Positions 45,564 through 56,774 are shown, counted from the first letter of the stretch. The stretch is DNA of 64,000 bases from Cryptomeria japonica (GCF_030272615.1 NC_081405.1:574907752-574971751); one strand, 5' to 3'. Notes: a model not told the origin generated them from the sequence alone. Made by a program: numbers and translations.

Positions 45564-48500
45564 TTAGTTACCATTAGGCAGGGGAAACTGATCAAAAATA
45601 GATTTATACTTAGTACGAGCATCATTGAGAGCGTTGGTAAGTGCACCCTTGACATTTTCCATTAAATAATTTTGAGTATTAATATCAGCTAACAATGAAA
45701 TTGAACCATCTGAAGTACTTCCCTCTGCTTGTGTGGATAGTTGGGCAGCTCGGTTGATCTTCTCTTGTATTGATGACAGATGGGGAATAAATAATGTCGG
45801 AAGAGTCATAATATCCATCCTTATTGTGTGCTCTTCATTCCTAAGTTCCAACTACTGAGCCATAAAAGTTTGTAGCTTGGTATAAAAATTTTGAATAGAA
45901 TTTGGCTCGGTAGTCAGTTTATTTGAGAGATTGGTAATCTCTTTTTCAATGACTTCGGTCTTCTGCTTGATATTTTTAATAAAGAATGAAAATGTTCATA
46001 ATTTCTGGAATAAATAAATAATGTGCTTGAGTTGAGGGGACAACTCAACAATGAATCCAACAAGCTTGATTTTACCTATAGCAATGGCTTTCTACACTTC
46101 TTCAATCATCTTGCCAGTTAGCTCTTTTTCTTTTAATTTGATATAGTATTCTAATGCCTCTACTCCTGATGTTTCCAATTGAGTGAGTAGTTCATCCAAT
46201 TTCATATGAATGGCAGCATATTTACTTATGGTAGCTTCAGGTAGCATGTCTATCAATAATGCTTTAACCTTCTAAAGTACTCGGTTCTTCTTTTGAATGG
46301 CTATCTATTTTTCTTGTTCTACTTTTGCTTTGCACAGCTCACCAAATTCAATAAGTGCTTGACCTTTTAGTTTTGAAATGTCAACATTCGGCAACACAAT
46401 AGGCTTTGACAGATCTATCTTGAAACTGTGTTTGTCTGCTTTCTTCTCCTTTGATGATGATGCCTTCACCGGTTGAATGAGTACAATGGCTTTGGAGGCT
46501 TGATCTTCCTCAGTATGTTGCTCGATGGGAGAAACACTTTTGTCAGTTTCTATAGCCTTTGTTGTAGCCATTGGTGATTCCTTGCTTGGGGTCTCAGTGG
46601 TAGCAGTTTCAGTGCTTGTAGGAGCTTGAGAAGTTTTCTCGCTTGTGGCCTGAGAGGTAGATTCACCTTGTGTAGCCTTATGATCCTCTTTGCCTTGTTC
46701 TGTGTCCTAAGGTATCTCAGTTGTCACTTGTTGAGTTACCGGAGGATAGAACTTAACCTGTTCCAAGATTGATTCACTGGATACCAGTTTGGCATAGGCA
46801 TTTCCTTCTATCATTTCTTCTTCCTGTGCCTCAATGTCCATGACATCCTCATCTAGTTGAATAGTTGAAGCAGGATCTTGCTCGGTAATGTCAACTATTT
46901 CTACTTCACCTTGAGGTTCTTGAGTCTCAATTCTGAAGATTTCTTGCTATTTTTCTTTCGTTTCCTTTTCGACTTCAAGATAAACTCCATTCATCATTTT
47001 CAAGGCTCTATGCTTCACTTGAAAATTTGTCTGGTAGGTTTTCAAATTATTTCTAATATCATCTACCGACATTTCTGGAAAGAGATGTACTAAAACTCTT
47101 CTCTTATCTGCTTTTCCGAGTCCATAACATATTTCTATCTGTTGTCAATATGAGAGTATAATGCTTTTGGAAGAAAGTTAGTTACTTCCAACGGAACTAC
47201 TTGGAATTTGAGAAGTGTACATACTACTAACTCTTCTATTTGTCTCTTTTCTTCTGTTGTCCAGGAGTCATAATTAACATACCTGAATGACCCGAATCCT
47301 CCATATTGTTTCAATTTGGCACAAAAGTTGTCAACATTGTGTACATCTTCCTTTGTGCTTTTAACAATCTGAGATTTATTTTTGTCTTCAGATTCTATGT
47401 CACTTGACTCCTTATTCAAAATGAGTCTCCTGGTCAACTTTCTATAAGTCTTTGTAACTTTAGGCAATTCAACATTTTTCTGCCTCTTACCGGGTGACAC
47501 TGCAGATGATCTAGTGTTTGGTCATTTCATTGGTGGAGTCGATGATACCTTAGGTGTATCTTGTTTCTTCCTTTTCAATATTTTGCCCTTTGGCAACTCA
47601 GTGCTCAGAGTGATGGCTTCTTCGTAAGCTTTAGATTCTTCCTCAATTGAAATTTGATCATCTTTCCTACCTGTTGGCTTAGTAGGTGTGGAGGTAGAAC
47701 CTTCTCCAAATTTCTTAGTTAAGTCTTTTATCATTTTAGTGGCTTTTCTGGTAGCCTTTGGTACAACTATGGTCATTTTTACCTTCTCTTTTACCTCTTC
47801 ATAGGTACCATATCTGATCTCGGTCGAGTGCTTGGAAGTGTCAGAAAGACATCTATCTACTGTTGAGTAATCTCAAAATCAATCTCATCACCCATAGGCA
47901 GTAAAGATTGAGTTTTGGGTTCTACTGTATTAACATAATAGTAGTCGCTGTCCACTTCAAAACATATAGTATCCTTATATTTCTCCAATAGCTGAGGTAG
48001 GATCCTGTACCTGTAATGCATCTTTTCCTAAAATTTATTGAAGTAGGCATCCATTATCTCATTGAAATTACCACCTAGCTGATTGATAAAATCATTTATC
48101 TGATGGGTGATCGGTCGGTCTAATTCCCAAACAATGTTACCGACTGAGGGAAAGAACTTCTGAAAATAGAAGAACATGCACACTAAGAGTGACCCAAACT
48201 TTAGTGTGTTAGCAGAGTTATTCTTCTTAGGTTTCCTTATTATGTTGAGATTCTCAAAAAGATTCTACAACAATACTTCACATAGATCAATTTTCATACC
48301 CTTTTTCACAATTTTATAGGCCAAATCCATAGTTGCACATGGTACACTGTTCTCTCTCGCCAACTGAAAGAAACAATAATCTATGACTCTAATTGCAAAC
48401 TTTAGTTCTGCATCTATTACATTATTCAGCTTAAGACCTCTACAATCAGACTCAACTCCGATTAAGGTTATCAGTTCCTTCTATGAAATCATCTTTTATG

Positions 48501-48936
48501 CTCAAACATGGTTGTATATAGGATATCTGGTGATTATGTGAATAATCTCCTTGGTGATCTTGAATGGTTGGTCTTCTAACCACATAAAGTCATCATGCAC
48601 TCTGCTCAAAACAAATTTGACCCATTGGGGTTTGAAAAATCAAGGATAGGTTAGGGCTTCGGTCAATCCCTTAACCTTGATATGCTCATACTTACTATAT
48701 GAGATTCCATCATTGCAAATTTCATCATACATGTCCTTAATTTTGGTATGACCTAGCTCTTCTACACAACACTTAGTATAAAATCTGACATCTTCAACCA
48801 ATAGAACCCTATATGGAATAAGAGAAAATGTAGTTTTCTCATCGGGTTCAGATGCCACTTTGGGAGGTAAGGAATACTTAAGTGAGGGCTTCTCAACAGT
48901 CTCAACTACAACTGGTTTCTGCATCTTGGGAGCCAT
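45564..48936 (-). pseudogene. Extra long reading frame of element 3, function unknown
   Basis: It starts MAPKMQKPVVVETVEKPS at 48936 and can be followed for about 1100 codons to LPNGN with a stop at 45564, through three successive phases (shifts near 47900 and 46600-47100) and several stops. The first part (48936-47900) has a mixed globular composition, for example VRFYTKCCVEELGHTKIKDM. The middle is Lys/Glu/Thr-rich and disordered. The end is likely helical. I do not recognise a family. Its position between gag and the 3' LTR is that of the envelope-like frame of SIRE elements, but no clear membrane segment was found. Confidence 0.5.
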
Positions 48937-49176
48937 TTCAAACTTTGGATTTCTACTAATAAAATAGCTTAGGGTTTCAACTAACCAGAAAACGCTTTCG
49001 ACTTAGTAAATATAAAGCAAATATTCACAACTGATATTGATCGATTAACTTGCTTGAAAATACGTTTAAGATTATGTGAAAATACCTTGAATTCATTCTC
49101 AAATGTTTGATTGCCTTTGATTTGCTTAGCTCTACTCTTTGAAAACTGGTAAGTATAAAATGACCACACAAAGAAC

Positions 49177-49340
49177 TTTAAATACACCCTTTACCTTATC
49201 GAGCTTCGTGTAGTTAGGTAAGATAAGCATTAAATTCACTTGATTACACTTTATCGACTAACTTCCTTATATGCTTTTACCGACTAGATAGGTCTACTGT
49301 ATTTACCGACTTCACTGGTAAATTGTAAGACTAGATAGAA
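49177..49340 (-). promoter_or_regulatory. Candidate internal promoter before the extra frame
   Basis: GTATTTAAAG on the minus strand (49177-49186) lies about 240 bp before the ATG of the extra frame, with a leader-like stretch containing GAAACCCTAAG between. Upstream of it, ACCGACT words (49266-49320, plus strand) and CTCGGTAGG (49482) are clustered, the same words that sit in the LTR promoter side. Promoter activity is inferred. Confidence 0.35.
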
Positions 49341-49540
49341 TTTCAGAAATGTTAATACATCTTAGCTATGCAGATTTTGGAGTTATTTTCATGATTAAAA
49401 TAGGAACTGTTAAGATCTAACCTTGTGAAGATGTAGTCCCTTCATACCTTTATTGATTAATTAGAAGTAGATGCACCTAACTCGGTAGGTAAGGTGCTTT
49501 CTTCATTATTTGATCCATTTTCCTTCTTTTTCCATATTTT

Positions 49541-50480
49541 CTATAATTTGATTCTTATCTCTTCAGTATCTCCTCTGGGTTGATCTCTGCAATCTTTAGC
49601 CAAGTGTCCAACTTTATGATAATGAAAGCATGCCATTCCAGGATTTCTCCATGATCTCTGATTATTCATTCCAAACCTTATCATACAGTTTGCACTTATA
49701 TGTCCATACCTTCCACATTCACACCATATTCTTGTATTGTAATTCCATGGTACTGTAGTATATTGCCGATTGAGATCTGTGTGAGTTTGATAGCTTCTAT
49801 CATTTTCTCAGTGTGGAGACCACATGTAGTTTTTCTTCTTAGACCAAAACTTCTTGGTATTGTGTCCATATCTATTGCAGTTTTTGCAAAATCCCTTGAA
49901 TTTTGCCTTCTAATAATTGCTAACGGACTTTGTCCTACATTGTTTAGATGTGTGACCATACTTATTGCAATTGTAACAATAACTATCAGACCTAGTGACA
50001 TTCGGTAGCTTACCTTTTTGGATTCGGCACATGTTGGCAATATGTCCTTGTATTCCATAGTAGTTGCAAATAGGCTTGTTATATTTCAACTTATCTTTAT
50101 TTCCAGCCTTCCTTGATGATTCTCCTTTCTTGGTGGTGTTGATTCCTTTGTTAGTAGAGTTGTTTCTTATGTAACCGAGTCCGGCAGATTTGTTGGGTGA
50201 TCTTGTGTTTAGTTTCTCATCCAACATTCTTGATGCTTCATAACTTTTCTTCAATGTTTCTTTTGACTTCTTTTCTGTTTCAAGTTCATCAGTCAATCTT
50301 GATAATTCAAGTTTCAATGCTTGGTTCTCATTTTCTTTTAGAGTTGCTTCATGATGTGCATGACTCAATTGATCAGATAGATTATGTTAAATTCTAGTCA
50401 TCCTTGTGATTTCATCATTCTTTTCAGATACCAATGCTTCCAACTGTTGTTTTTCTATTTCTATACCTTTTATGTTTGTA
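49541..50480 (-). pseudogene. Gag of element 3 with five zinc-knuckle-like motifs
   Basis: Only the C-terminal part of Gag is in the window. From 50480 a Glu/Lys-rich coiled coil runs (EKQQLEALVSEKNDEI, LELSRLTDELETEKKS). Five CCHC-like motifs follow in one phase: CNYYGIQGHIANMC, CYNCNKYGHTSKQC, CKNCNRYGHNTKKF, CECGRYGHISANC and CFHYHKVGHLAKDC. Only the second is intact; the others have one ligand changed or shifted. Stops occur at about 49908 and 49808, and the frame ends at the TAG at 49541. Most Copia Gags have one or two knuckles, so five is unusual. Confidence 0.75.
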
Positions 50481-51924
50481 TGCGGGAAAAGCAGGTTGAT
50501 AGAACTCAAAATGCAAAAAATAGAGCTCTATGGAGCCTTGCTCACACACACCCACATGACTTCTTGGTGCAAGCTATGGAGTTATGAAGCATAACTCAGC
50601 TTCCCAAGGTGGGTCCCATGGTTCTCTATCTTACATGGTCCCTCAAACAAATGTTTTTGCTCTCAAATCACTGAGAAAAATGGTTTAGGGATGGAAAATG
50701 CAAGAACGAGGGATGTTTTTTGGTGATTTAATATGAGATGCATCCTAAGCTATGCATGATGCTACAAATGCAATAAACTAACTATAAGATGACAAGGTTA
50801 GTAAACAAACTATCCTAGCATACTATATTAGTTCAATGTTTTATGCTAATGATAATAGAAAGTATTCTAAACATGCATATTTAGACTAATTCTTAGTTAA
50901 AAGAGAGGCTAAAATGATGAGCATAAAAATGGTATGAAATCTTGAATGTACTTGAGCATAAGTATGATACTACAAACTTGGATCTTGAAAATGGAGGAAT
51001 GAGAGTTCTATTTATAGCAAAAATAGGGCAATGGATGGTCAGGATTGAAAGAGTTGATCAAGGGTTGAGTTTGACAGTTGGGAATCCATGCTTGCAATTT
51101 GCACCAATGAAATGGTGACAAGTGTCAACATAGGGTTGGGTTGAGGGAAGGGGTTGGAGGCATTAAATTCCTGAGAAGACCTCATGGTTATCTAGAGGGT
51201 AAGGGTCAACCTTAAGTTAAGATTACCCATTGGATTAAGAGTTAATCCAAGGATAAACTCTTGTGCAAATGATTAAGAAATAATCATGGTCAAAGCATTA
51301 AAGGCTTGAAGAGACCCTTGGGTTGGATGAAGGTTAAGTTAGGCAAAAAGTCTCTAACCATGTAAGAGGGTTGAATTAACCATTAATGGTTTGGGAGACT
51401 TTTGAAAATTAAGTGGTTGAAGACTTGAAGCCTTTAATGGTTATCAAAGACTTTAAGGGTTTGAGAAGTGACTTCCTTTTGTTTAGGGATGTGACAAAGT
51501 TTAGAAGATGGGTTAGGCTAATTAGAAGTGATTAGAAGAGTCTAGAAGGGATTAGAAATAGGTTTTAGAATGCAAGTGGGAGATGTAGGAAAATGCAAGT
51601 GGATGGAGGGATAATAGGATTTAATTGAAAAAAAGTTAATTTAATTCAATTTGCAATTTGGGGAAATTTAATAAATTAGATTTATTCAATTTAGGATAGC
51701 TTATTTAATTAAATTTGAATTTAATTAAAAGTGGATAGAAGGGATTTAAATGAATAAAATGATTTATTCATTAAATGGTATAGTGAATTTAATTTAAATA
51801 AATTGAGTAATTTACTTAATTTAAACAGAAGAATGTGGGTAATTTAATTAAATTGAGTTTAATTAAATAGAGAAATGAACATAAAATATTCATTTAGGAA
51901 TATGGTTGTTTTTATACGTCTACA
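50481..51924 (-). repeat. 3' LTR of element 2, 1.44 kb
   Basis: On the minus strand it starts TGTAGACGTATAAAAACAAC at 51924, right after the polypurine tract, and ends GCTTTTCCCGCA at 50481. The start shares TGTAGAC with element 1. A TATA box, CTATAAATAG, is at 51008-51017 on the minus strand. The left boundary is set by TG...CA ends and by the gag frame of element 3 being readable up to 50480. The target duplication cannot be checked because the other LTR is outside the window. Confidence 0.78.
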
Positions 51925-51942
51925 TTTTGTCCCTCTTTGAAG
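51925..51942 (-). promoter_or_regulatory. Polypurine tract of element 2
   Basis: CTTCAAAGAGGGACAAAA on the minus strand precedes the LTR directly and matches the tract of element 1. Confidence 0.8.
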
Positions 51943-52259
51943 TGACGTGTGTGCACTTGTTATTTCAAAGAAAATGATGTTTTGTCATGATTTATGATCA
52001 AATGGAATATTTGTATTGCTTTTATGATTTGCAAGTCATGCCCTAGATTTGATTTGATGCATGATGCTCCCTCGGGAGATGAATCAATATTTTGAAAATT
52101 TTTATTTTTATTTGGTGATTTGTGTTTAGTGTGTATGATTTTGTCTATGTGAAATGTTGAATTTGATTCATCTCCCGATAATTTGCATTGTGTAGGGTAT
52201 AAGGGAGACCGCGAGCAAATTACATGCCTGGTTCCCTAACCCTAATTTCATTTTCCTCC

Positions 52260-52267
52260 TATAAAAG
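52260..52267 (+). promoter_or_regulatory. TATA box of the antisense PMD gene of element 2
   Basis: TATAAAAG, followed by GGGAAAAGGG, lies about 80 bp before the exon 1 ATG at 52341. It is a strong match to a plant TATA box and sits about 335 bp inside the 3' LTR. Confidence 0.6.
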
Positions 52268-52524
52268 GGGAAAAGGGCTTTGATTGGATATATTTGTGCA
52301 TTGTTGACTTTGGAGAAAGAGAATTTGGAGAGAAGTCAAAATGCCTATTCCGTATTCCAGGCATCATTTTGAGTGCGTTCGGAGGTACCTGAGACTTGCC
52401 GCATATGGACCACCAGTAAGTCAACACTTATGACACTTTTTTGATTTTTGATTTTGTTGTTTTTGGTCATTTTTTTTTTTTTTGAAATTCAGTTTTAGCG
52501 TTTTAGTGCGTCAAAGTTGCAAAT

Positions 52525-52940
52525 TAGCGCATACAAAAATTTAGGTAGCGCATGAAGCTTAATTTTAGGGCTGCATCTGAAACACAATAGCGTAGCACAT
52601 AGAAAGTCTAGGTTAGTGCAAGGAGTGAAATAGTGCATGCCGAACATAGGGTAGCACGTAAGGTCAACAGGGTAGCGTGTAGGGTAGACCTAGCGCATAG
52701 GGGTCACAGGGGTTCGCATGGGTAAGGGGTTTTAGCGCGTAGGGTAGACCTAGTGCATAGGGTCAAATAGGTAGCACCGGCGAGGTATAGGTTAGCGCAT
52801 AGGGTAGGTTAGGTGGCGCATGGTGGAAAAATACTAGCACGTAGAGTTAGTCTAGCGCATAGGGTAAATAGATTAGCGTGTGGGAAAAACAACCTAGCGC
52901 ATGGGTAGATTGAGCACAGCGAGAATCTGTTTTAGCGCAT
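52525..52940 (+). repeat. TAGCGCAT(AGGGT) motif array in the PMD intron of element 2
   Basis: Seven exact AGCGCA words (about 52526, 52547, 52692, 52794, 52853, 52895, 52933) and many variants (TAGCGCGTAGGG, TAGCGTGT, TAGTGCATAGGG), often followed by AGGGT. Spacing is 20-60 bp. The word is unrelated to GCGTCTGTG, but the array occupies the same place, the 5' half of the intron. Confidence 0.85.
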
Positions 52941-53144
52941 CAAGAAAAAATTTGTGTGATGGGGGAAAGTGTGAAATTGTTGTGTCTTGCGGTCATGGTT
53001 TTTATGAATGTGTCCAATATGATTGTTGATATAACTTGTTTTGATTTGCGATATTTCAAGTTATGCATAGATATTAATGTGTTGGTTTGATCAAAGCATG
53101 ATGTGTTTTTGCACTTTGTTTCAAGTTCAATGTGTGAAGCCTGA

Positions 53145-53310
53145 TTTGTGTTACAAGCTGATATGGGTTGGAAACTTGTGTTGTTTTACAAGTTGATATG
53201 GGTGGGAAACTTGAGTTGTTTTACAAGTTTATGTGATTTGGAGACTTGAGTTGTGTTACAATTTTTGATATGGTTTTTGATAACTTGAGTTGTTTTAGAA
53301 GTTGATATGA
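53145..53310 (+). repeat. Tandem repeat in the 3' half of the intron
   Basis: Units of about 40-45 bp: ACAAGTTGATATGGG, a GGAAACTTGAG stretch and TTGTTTT, at about 53153, 53195, 53221 (partial) and later diverged copies to 53310. It is the positional counterpart of the tandem repeat in element 1's intron. Confidence 0.75.
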
Positions 53311-55658
53311 AATGATAGGATTTTGAACTTGATGTAGATGAGCAAATTGTTTCATGTTGTTGATGTGAGTTTGATTTTGATATCTTTCTTTTGATGTGGA
53401 AACTGATATTAGACTTGTTTTGCTAGTTGACAGGAGCGATTGGGCATGGTGTAGTCGCGTGAGTGATTTCCTAGGCCTTGGACTCTGATACCATGGTTGA
53501 CACAGGCCAACCTAGATATTATTGAGAGATGCGGGTTGACATCCCTATTGGATATGCCTTGGTTCACTGTGAACCGGGGGCTACTTATAGGACTCGTAGA
53601 GAGGTGGCACAACAACATGAACACCTTCCATTTTGCCACAGGTGAGATGATAGTCACACCAGAGGACTGTTACAGGATTCTGCGCATACCACTAGTAGGT
53701 GCACTACTACCATATGAGCAGTCGAAGGAGGGTGGCAAAGAGGCACTTTGTCGTATTTTTCATGATGAGATAGTATGCGGATATGAGATCCCATGGCAGG
53801 AGTTCCTAGACCTAGATTATGCACCACTTCCATCAGTATTGGCAGGGATTATCGGTGGATTCCTTTGTCCTGATCCTAGGCCAAAGGGATTCTCTGTGGG
53901 ATGGGGGCTGGTGTTAGAGGACATGGTTACACAGGGCCACAGCTTCGCATGGGGATCGGCTATGCTAGCCCATCTGTATAGGGACTTGCATGAGGTGATA
54001 TACCTAGGTTACGATAGTTTGTCAGCTGGCGTGATGCTCTTACAAGTATGGTGCTGGGAGCACATTCTAGTCGCTAGGCCATTAGCAGACAAAGATAGGC
54101 CCATTGGATGTGCCTATGCTTATGGATACAGGGGTCTAGTTGTCCAGCGAAAGCTGGGCAAACTAGAGCATTGGAGGAGAGTTTTGGATGACATCAATAC
54201 GGTCACTTAGCGACCATATACAGGGTGTGAGGTGTGGGTGGAGGACAGGCTGGAGATGCCCTACGTGTTTATGATGAGATATTTGATTAGGAGGACCCCA
54301 TTTGTTATTGAGAGGTTTGTGGTGACCAGAGTTTTTCGACAGTTTGGTCAACAACAGGGTATACCTCAGGGGGCCTGTTTATATGCACGATGGAGGCAGG
54401 ACATATCAGATTGGGGCCCGACCATTGATAGTGCGGTGGCGATGGAGGAGTTTGTCAGTTTGGCGGGCTAGATATGGGATTATGCCCCAAAGATTTTGGA
54501 TGCAGGCATGACTGATGAGTTTGAGAGATTGTTCGTTGCGTAGGCAGTGGCAAGGATTTCAGATCCAGAAGAGATGTGGCCGACATTGGATGATGACGAT
54601 GATGAGGGAGAGGGAGATGATGAGGATGATGGAGTTGGTGGAGGAGGAGGATGAGGGAGAGGAGTTAGAGGGAGGAGGGGAGATAGAGGGAGGAGAGGAG
54701 ATAGAGGGGCGGTGAGAGCAGTCAGACGGGCAGTGATAGACAGGGGGAGAGGCGGATTGGCTATTGGAGCCGGTGGAGAGGGGAGGGTGGGGGAGGTTCT
54801 AGCTGCAGTGGGGGTACTGACGAGGCGATATGGCCAGTGCAGAGGAGGAGGATGGATGTGCTCCCACCTCCAGCATTGAGGATAGGAAAAGTTAGAGGGG
54901 ATGTCCCTACGCAAGTACCACTATGGGTTCAGATCCCCACTCATGTTGAGGATGCACAGATTCAGACCCTACAAGTGACTGTATAGCAGCTGCACACGCA
55001 GGTTTTGACATATCAGTGGTAGATTGTGCAGTTGACCACTGAGCGGGACACACGGATAGAATGGAGTGGGCGAGTGGAGGAGCTTGCAGCCAGCATGCAG
55101 AGAGCAACGGTGGGTGGTCTGATGAGAGACACCCTAAGAGAGCTATCTTTGAGAGTTTAGGAGGCAGAGTACTACCATCGGCACTATGAGGCTACGGTAC
55201 CCAGGGATCGCCGAGTACAGAGCTTCACACAGTTAAGATCTAGTCGATCTCAAGATACTGGGTCGCGGTCTGAGAGTCGAGGTGTGACAGGGCCATCGAG
55301 ACAGGATCCCCTAGAGATCCAGGGGTGGGGACATCTGGAGCCAGACCATCTCTGTCAGGGGATAGCCATACTTGAGAGATGTGGTCTCTGTTGTATTTTA
55401 GATCATTGTATTCTTTGTACTGGACATAGAGATGATAGATTTTGTACATTTTGATCATTTTTGGAGATATATACAACATCATTATCTTTGATCATGTGGT
55501 GTGTTATATGGATTTATGTGCTGATGTGTTCTTTTCTTTATGTGATGATGATGCAATGCTTAAATATATGATATAATGTATGATGCAATGAGATGTATGC
55601 TTTTAATATGTTTGTGAGATGTATCTTGAAAATGAGATGTATGATAATGATATGTACC

Positions 55659-55798
55659 TAAGTGTAAAATGATATGCAACTAATTGTAAAATGATATGCA
55701 ACTATATAACTAATTGTAAAATGATATGCAACTAATTGTAAACTTATATGCAACTATTGTAAACTGATATGCAACTATTGTAAAATGATATGCAACTA
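55659..55798 (+). repeat. Tandem repeat of about 22 bp after the PMD gene
   Basis: TGTAAAATGATATGCAACTA or a shortened form occurs about seven times. It lies 3' of the PMD frame and may be in its 3' UTR. Upstream (55550-55650) looser ATGATGCAATG words are present. Confidence 0.9.
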
Positions 55799-55916
55799 TG
55801 TTTTTGGTAGCATCCTCATTCTGTATTTGCCATCCGATATAGCCATATGTTGTTTGCTTTCTTTGTAGATATCATCATTGAGCATTGATTTGTTTAGGAT
55901 ATGTTGAAAATTTATA

Positions 55917-56026
55917 CAAGCACAATGGTATAATTGAACCATAATGACCTGAGAAAAATTTACATGATATTTGATTTCGCAAGATAGCACAAGCATCAAG
56001 GTATAATTGAACTAGGATGACCTGAG
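55917..56026 (+). repeat. Two direct copies of a 37-bp sequence
   Basis: GGTATAATTGAACCATAATGA and GGTATAATTGAACTAGGATGA, each preceded by CAAGCA and followed by CCTGAG, start about 70 bp apart. They are 3' of the PMD gene. No function is assigned. Confidence 0.7.
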
Positions 56027-56662
56027 TGCATATTGCGTAAATAGACAAGATTAAATCATTTGTATGCATGAAATGGAATCAGACCTTCAGTGATATTCGA
56101 TGTATCATGTCTCGAGGCTAGTATTCACATAGTACAAGTGATCGCCTCCCAGATAGAAGACTAAGAAAATATCGGAAGTTCCCATGATCTCTACCTTTGA
56201 AGCATTTAGTGAGAAAAGGAAGAGAATCCAATAATTTAAAAAGTTCAAAATGCAAAAATAGTCAAGATTTGTATGCGATAATGCAACATTCAGTACTTCA
56301 GAAAATTATCCATCCTTGGTATTTCTGTGATGATTTTGTTTTGTTTTGTGATGAAGCGTAGTTTTGGTTGTTGGATGCCATACTGCGGAGTTTTGCTTCT
56401 AGTTTTGACATCTTGAATGTTCGCAAGTTTTGACGATTTTAATGCCCCTAGCTGAGTGTGCCTCTTGATGTGAATATGTACAGTGATTTCAAAGCCATGG
56501 TGGAATGTGTTAAGAGGATATATATGGATAAACCAGGATAGTGACTATGCTAAGTATGTCCTGAATGGATATGTGTTAAGTGTCGGGCGATGGCCGATAG
56601 TGTTTTTAAGGATATGGATAAAATGGTATGGAGATAGATAGAGGAGCCATTCTTTCACAAGA

Positions 56663-56760
56663 GTGCCTATTTACTAGGTTTTCACCATTTGTTTTTATTG
56701 TACTTTGTTTTTTTGCTTTTTCTAGATTTTTTGATTTTTTTGCTTGTTTTGGCTTTTTCC
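56663..56760 (-). promoter_or_regulatory. Conserved A-rich block and mini-hairpin after pol (element 2)
   Basis: On the minus strand the pol stop is followed, after a short gap, by an A-rich stretch, then GGTGAAAACC and CCTA-GTAAA-TAGG, then CACTCTTGTGA. In element 1 the inverted repeat is CCTG-GCAAA-CAGG, so the closing pair differs in both arms together. Confidence 0.55.
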
Positions 56761-56774
56761 GTGCACTAGGCTAC

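Larger units (their letters stand above)
44089..50480 (-). mobile_element. Element 3: Ty1/Copia (Maximus/SIRE-like) element with gag and extra ORF but no pol, interrupted by element 2
   Basis: On the minus strand it reads, from right to left, gag (50480-49541), a spacer with a promoter-like site, a long extra frame (48936-45564), a polypurine tract and a 3' LTR. No protease, integrase or RT sequence is visible between gag and the extra frame. The LTR end (CACCCCTCCCCTCTCAATAC ... GGACCTAACA) and the AAAAGGGGAGATTGTTA junction are of the Maximus/SIRE type. The gag frame is readable right up to the LTR of element 2 at 50481, so element 2 inserted into this gag; the rest lies right of the window. 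Confidence 0.72.
52416..53433 (+). other. Intron of the PMD gene of element 2, 1018 bp
   Basis: Donor CCA|GTAAGT and acceptor GTTGACAG|GAG, at the same codon boundary as in element 1 and in phase 0. It contains a TAGCGCAT array followed by a tandem repeat. Splicing is predicted from the sites and from homology of the flanking codons. Confidence 0.75.
52341..55454 (+). pseudogene. Antisense two-exon plant mobile domain (PMD) gene of element 2
   Basis: Exon 1 is 52341-52415 (25 codons, with HHFECVRRYLRLAAYGPP) ending at GTAAGT. Exon 2 starts at 53434 after GTTGACAG, in phase 0. Its first 13 codons align with those of element 1 (EYLPMLESQERFP there); two positions are now stops (53452, 53464). 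The PMD reads RWHNNMNTFHFATGEMIVTP then EDCYRILR, GGFLCPDP, FAWGSAMLAHLYRDLHEV, LLQVWCWEHILVARP and FRQFGQQQGIPQG. Further stops lie at 54208, 54469 and 54541. An acidic stretch (DDDDDEGEGDDEDD) and an Arg/Gly-rich stretch follow, with a frameshift there. The tail frame to 55454 is helical then Ser/Arg-rich. Nuclear silencing roles are known for plant PMD proteins; the role here is unknown. Confidence 0.85.

Noticed and set aside
49700-50008. 102-codon plus-strand hydrophobic frame
   Set aside because: It is the reverse strand of the zinc-knuckle Gag of element 3.
54480-54914. 144-codon minus-strand frame rich in Pro and Ser
   Set aside because: Shadow of the purine-rich acidic/Arg-Gly stretch of the PMD gene on the plus strand.
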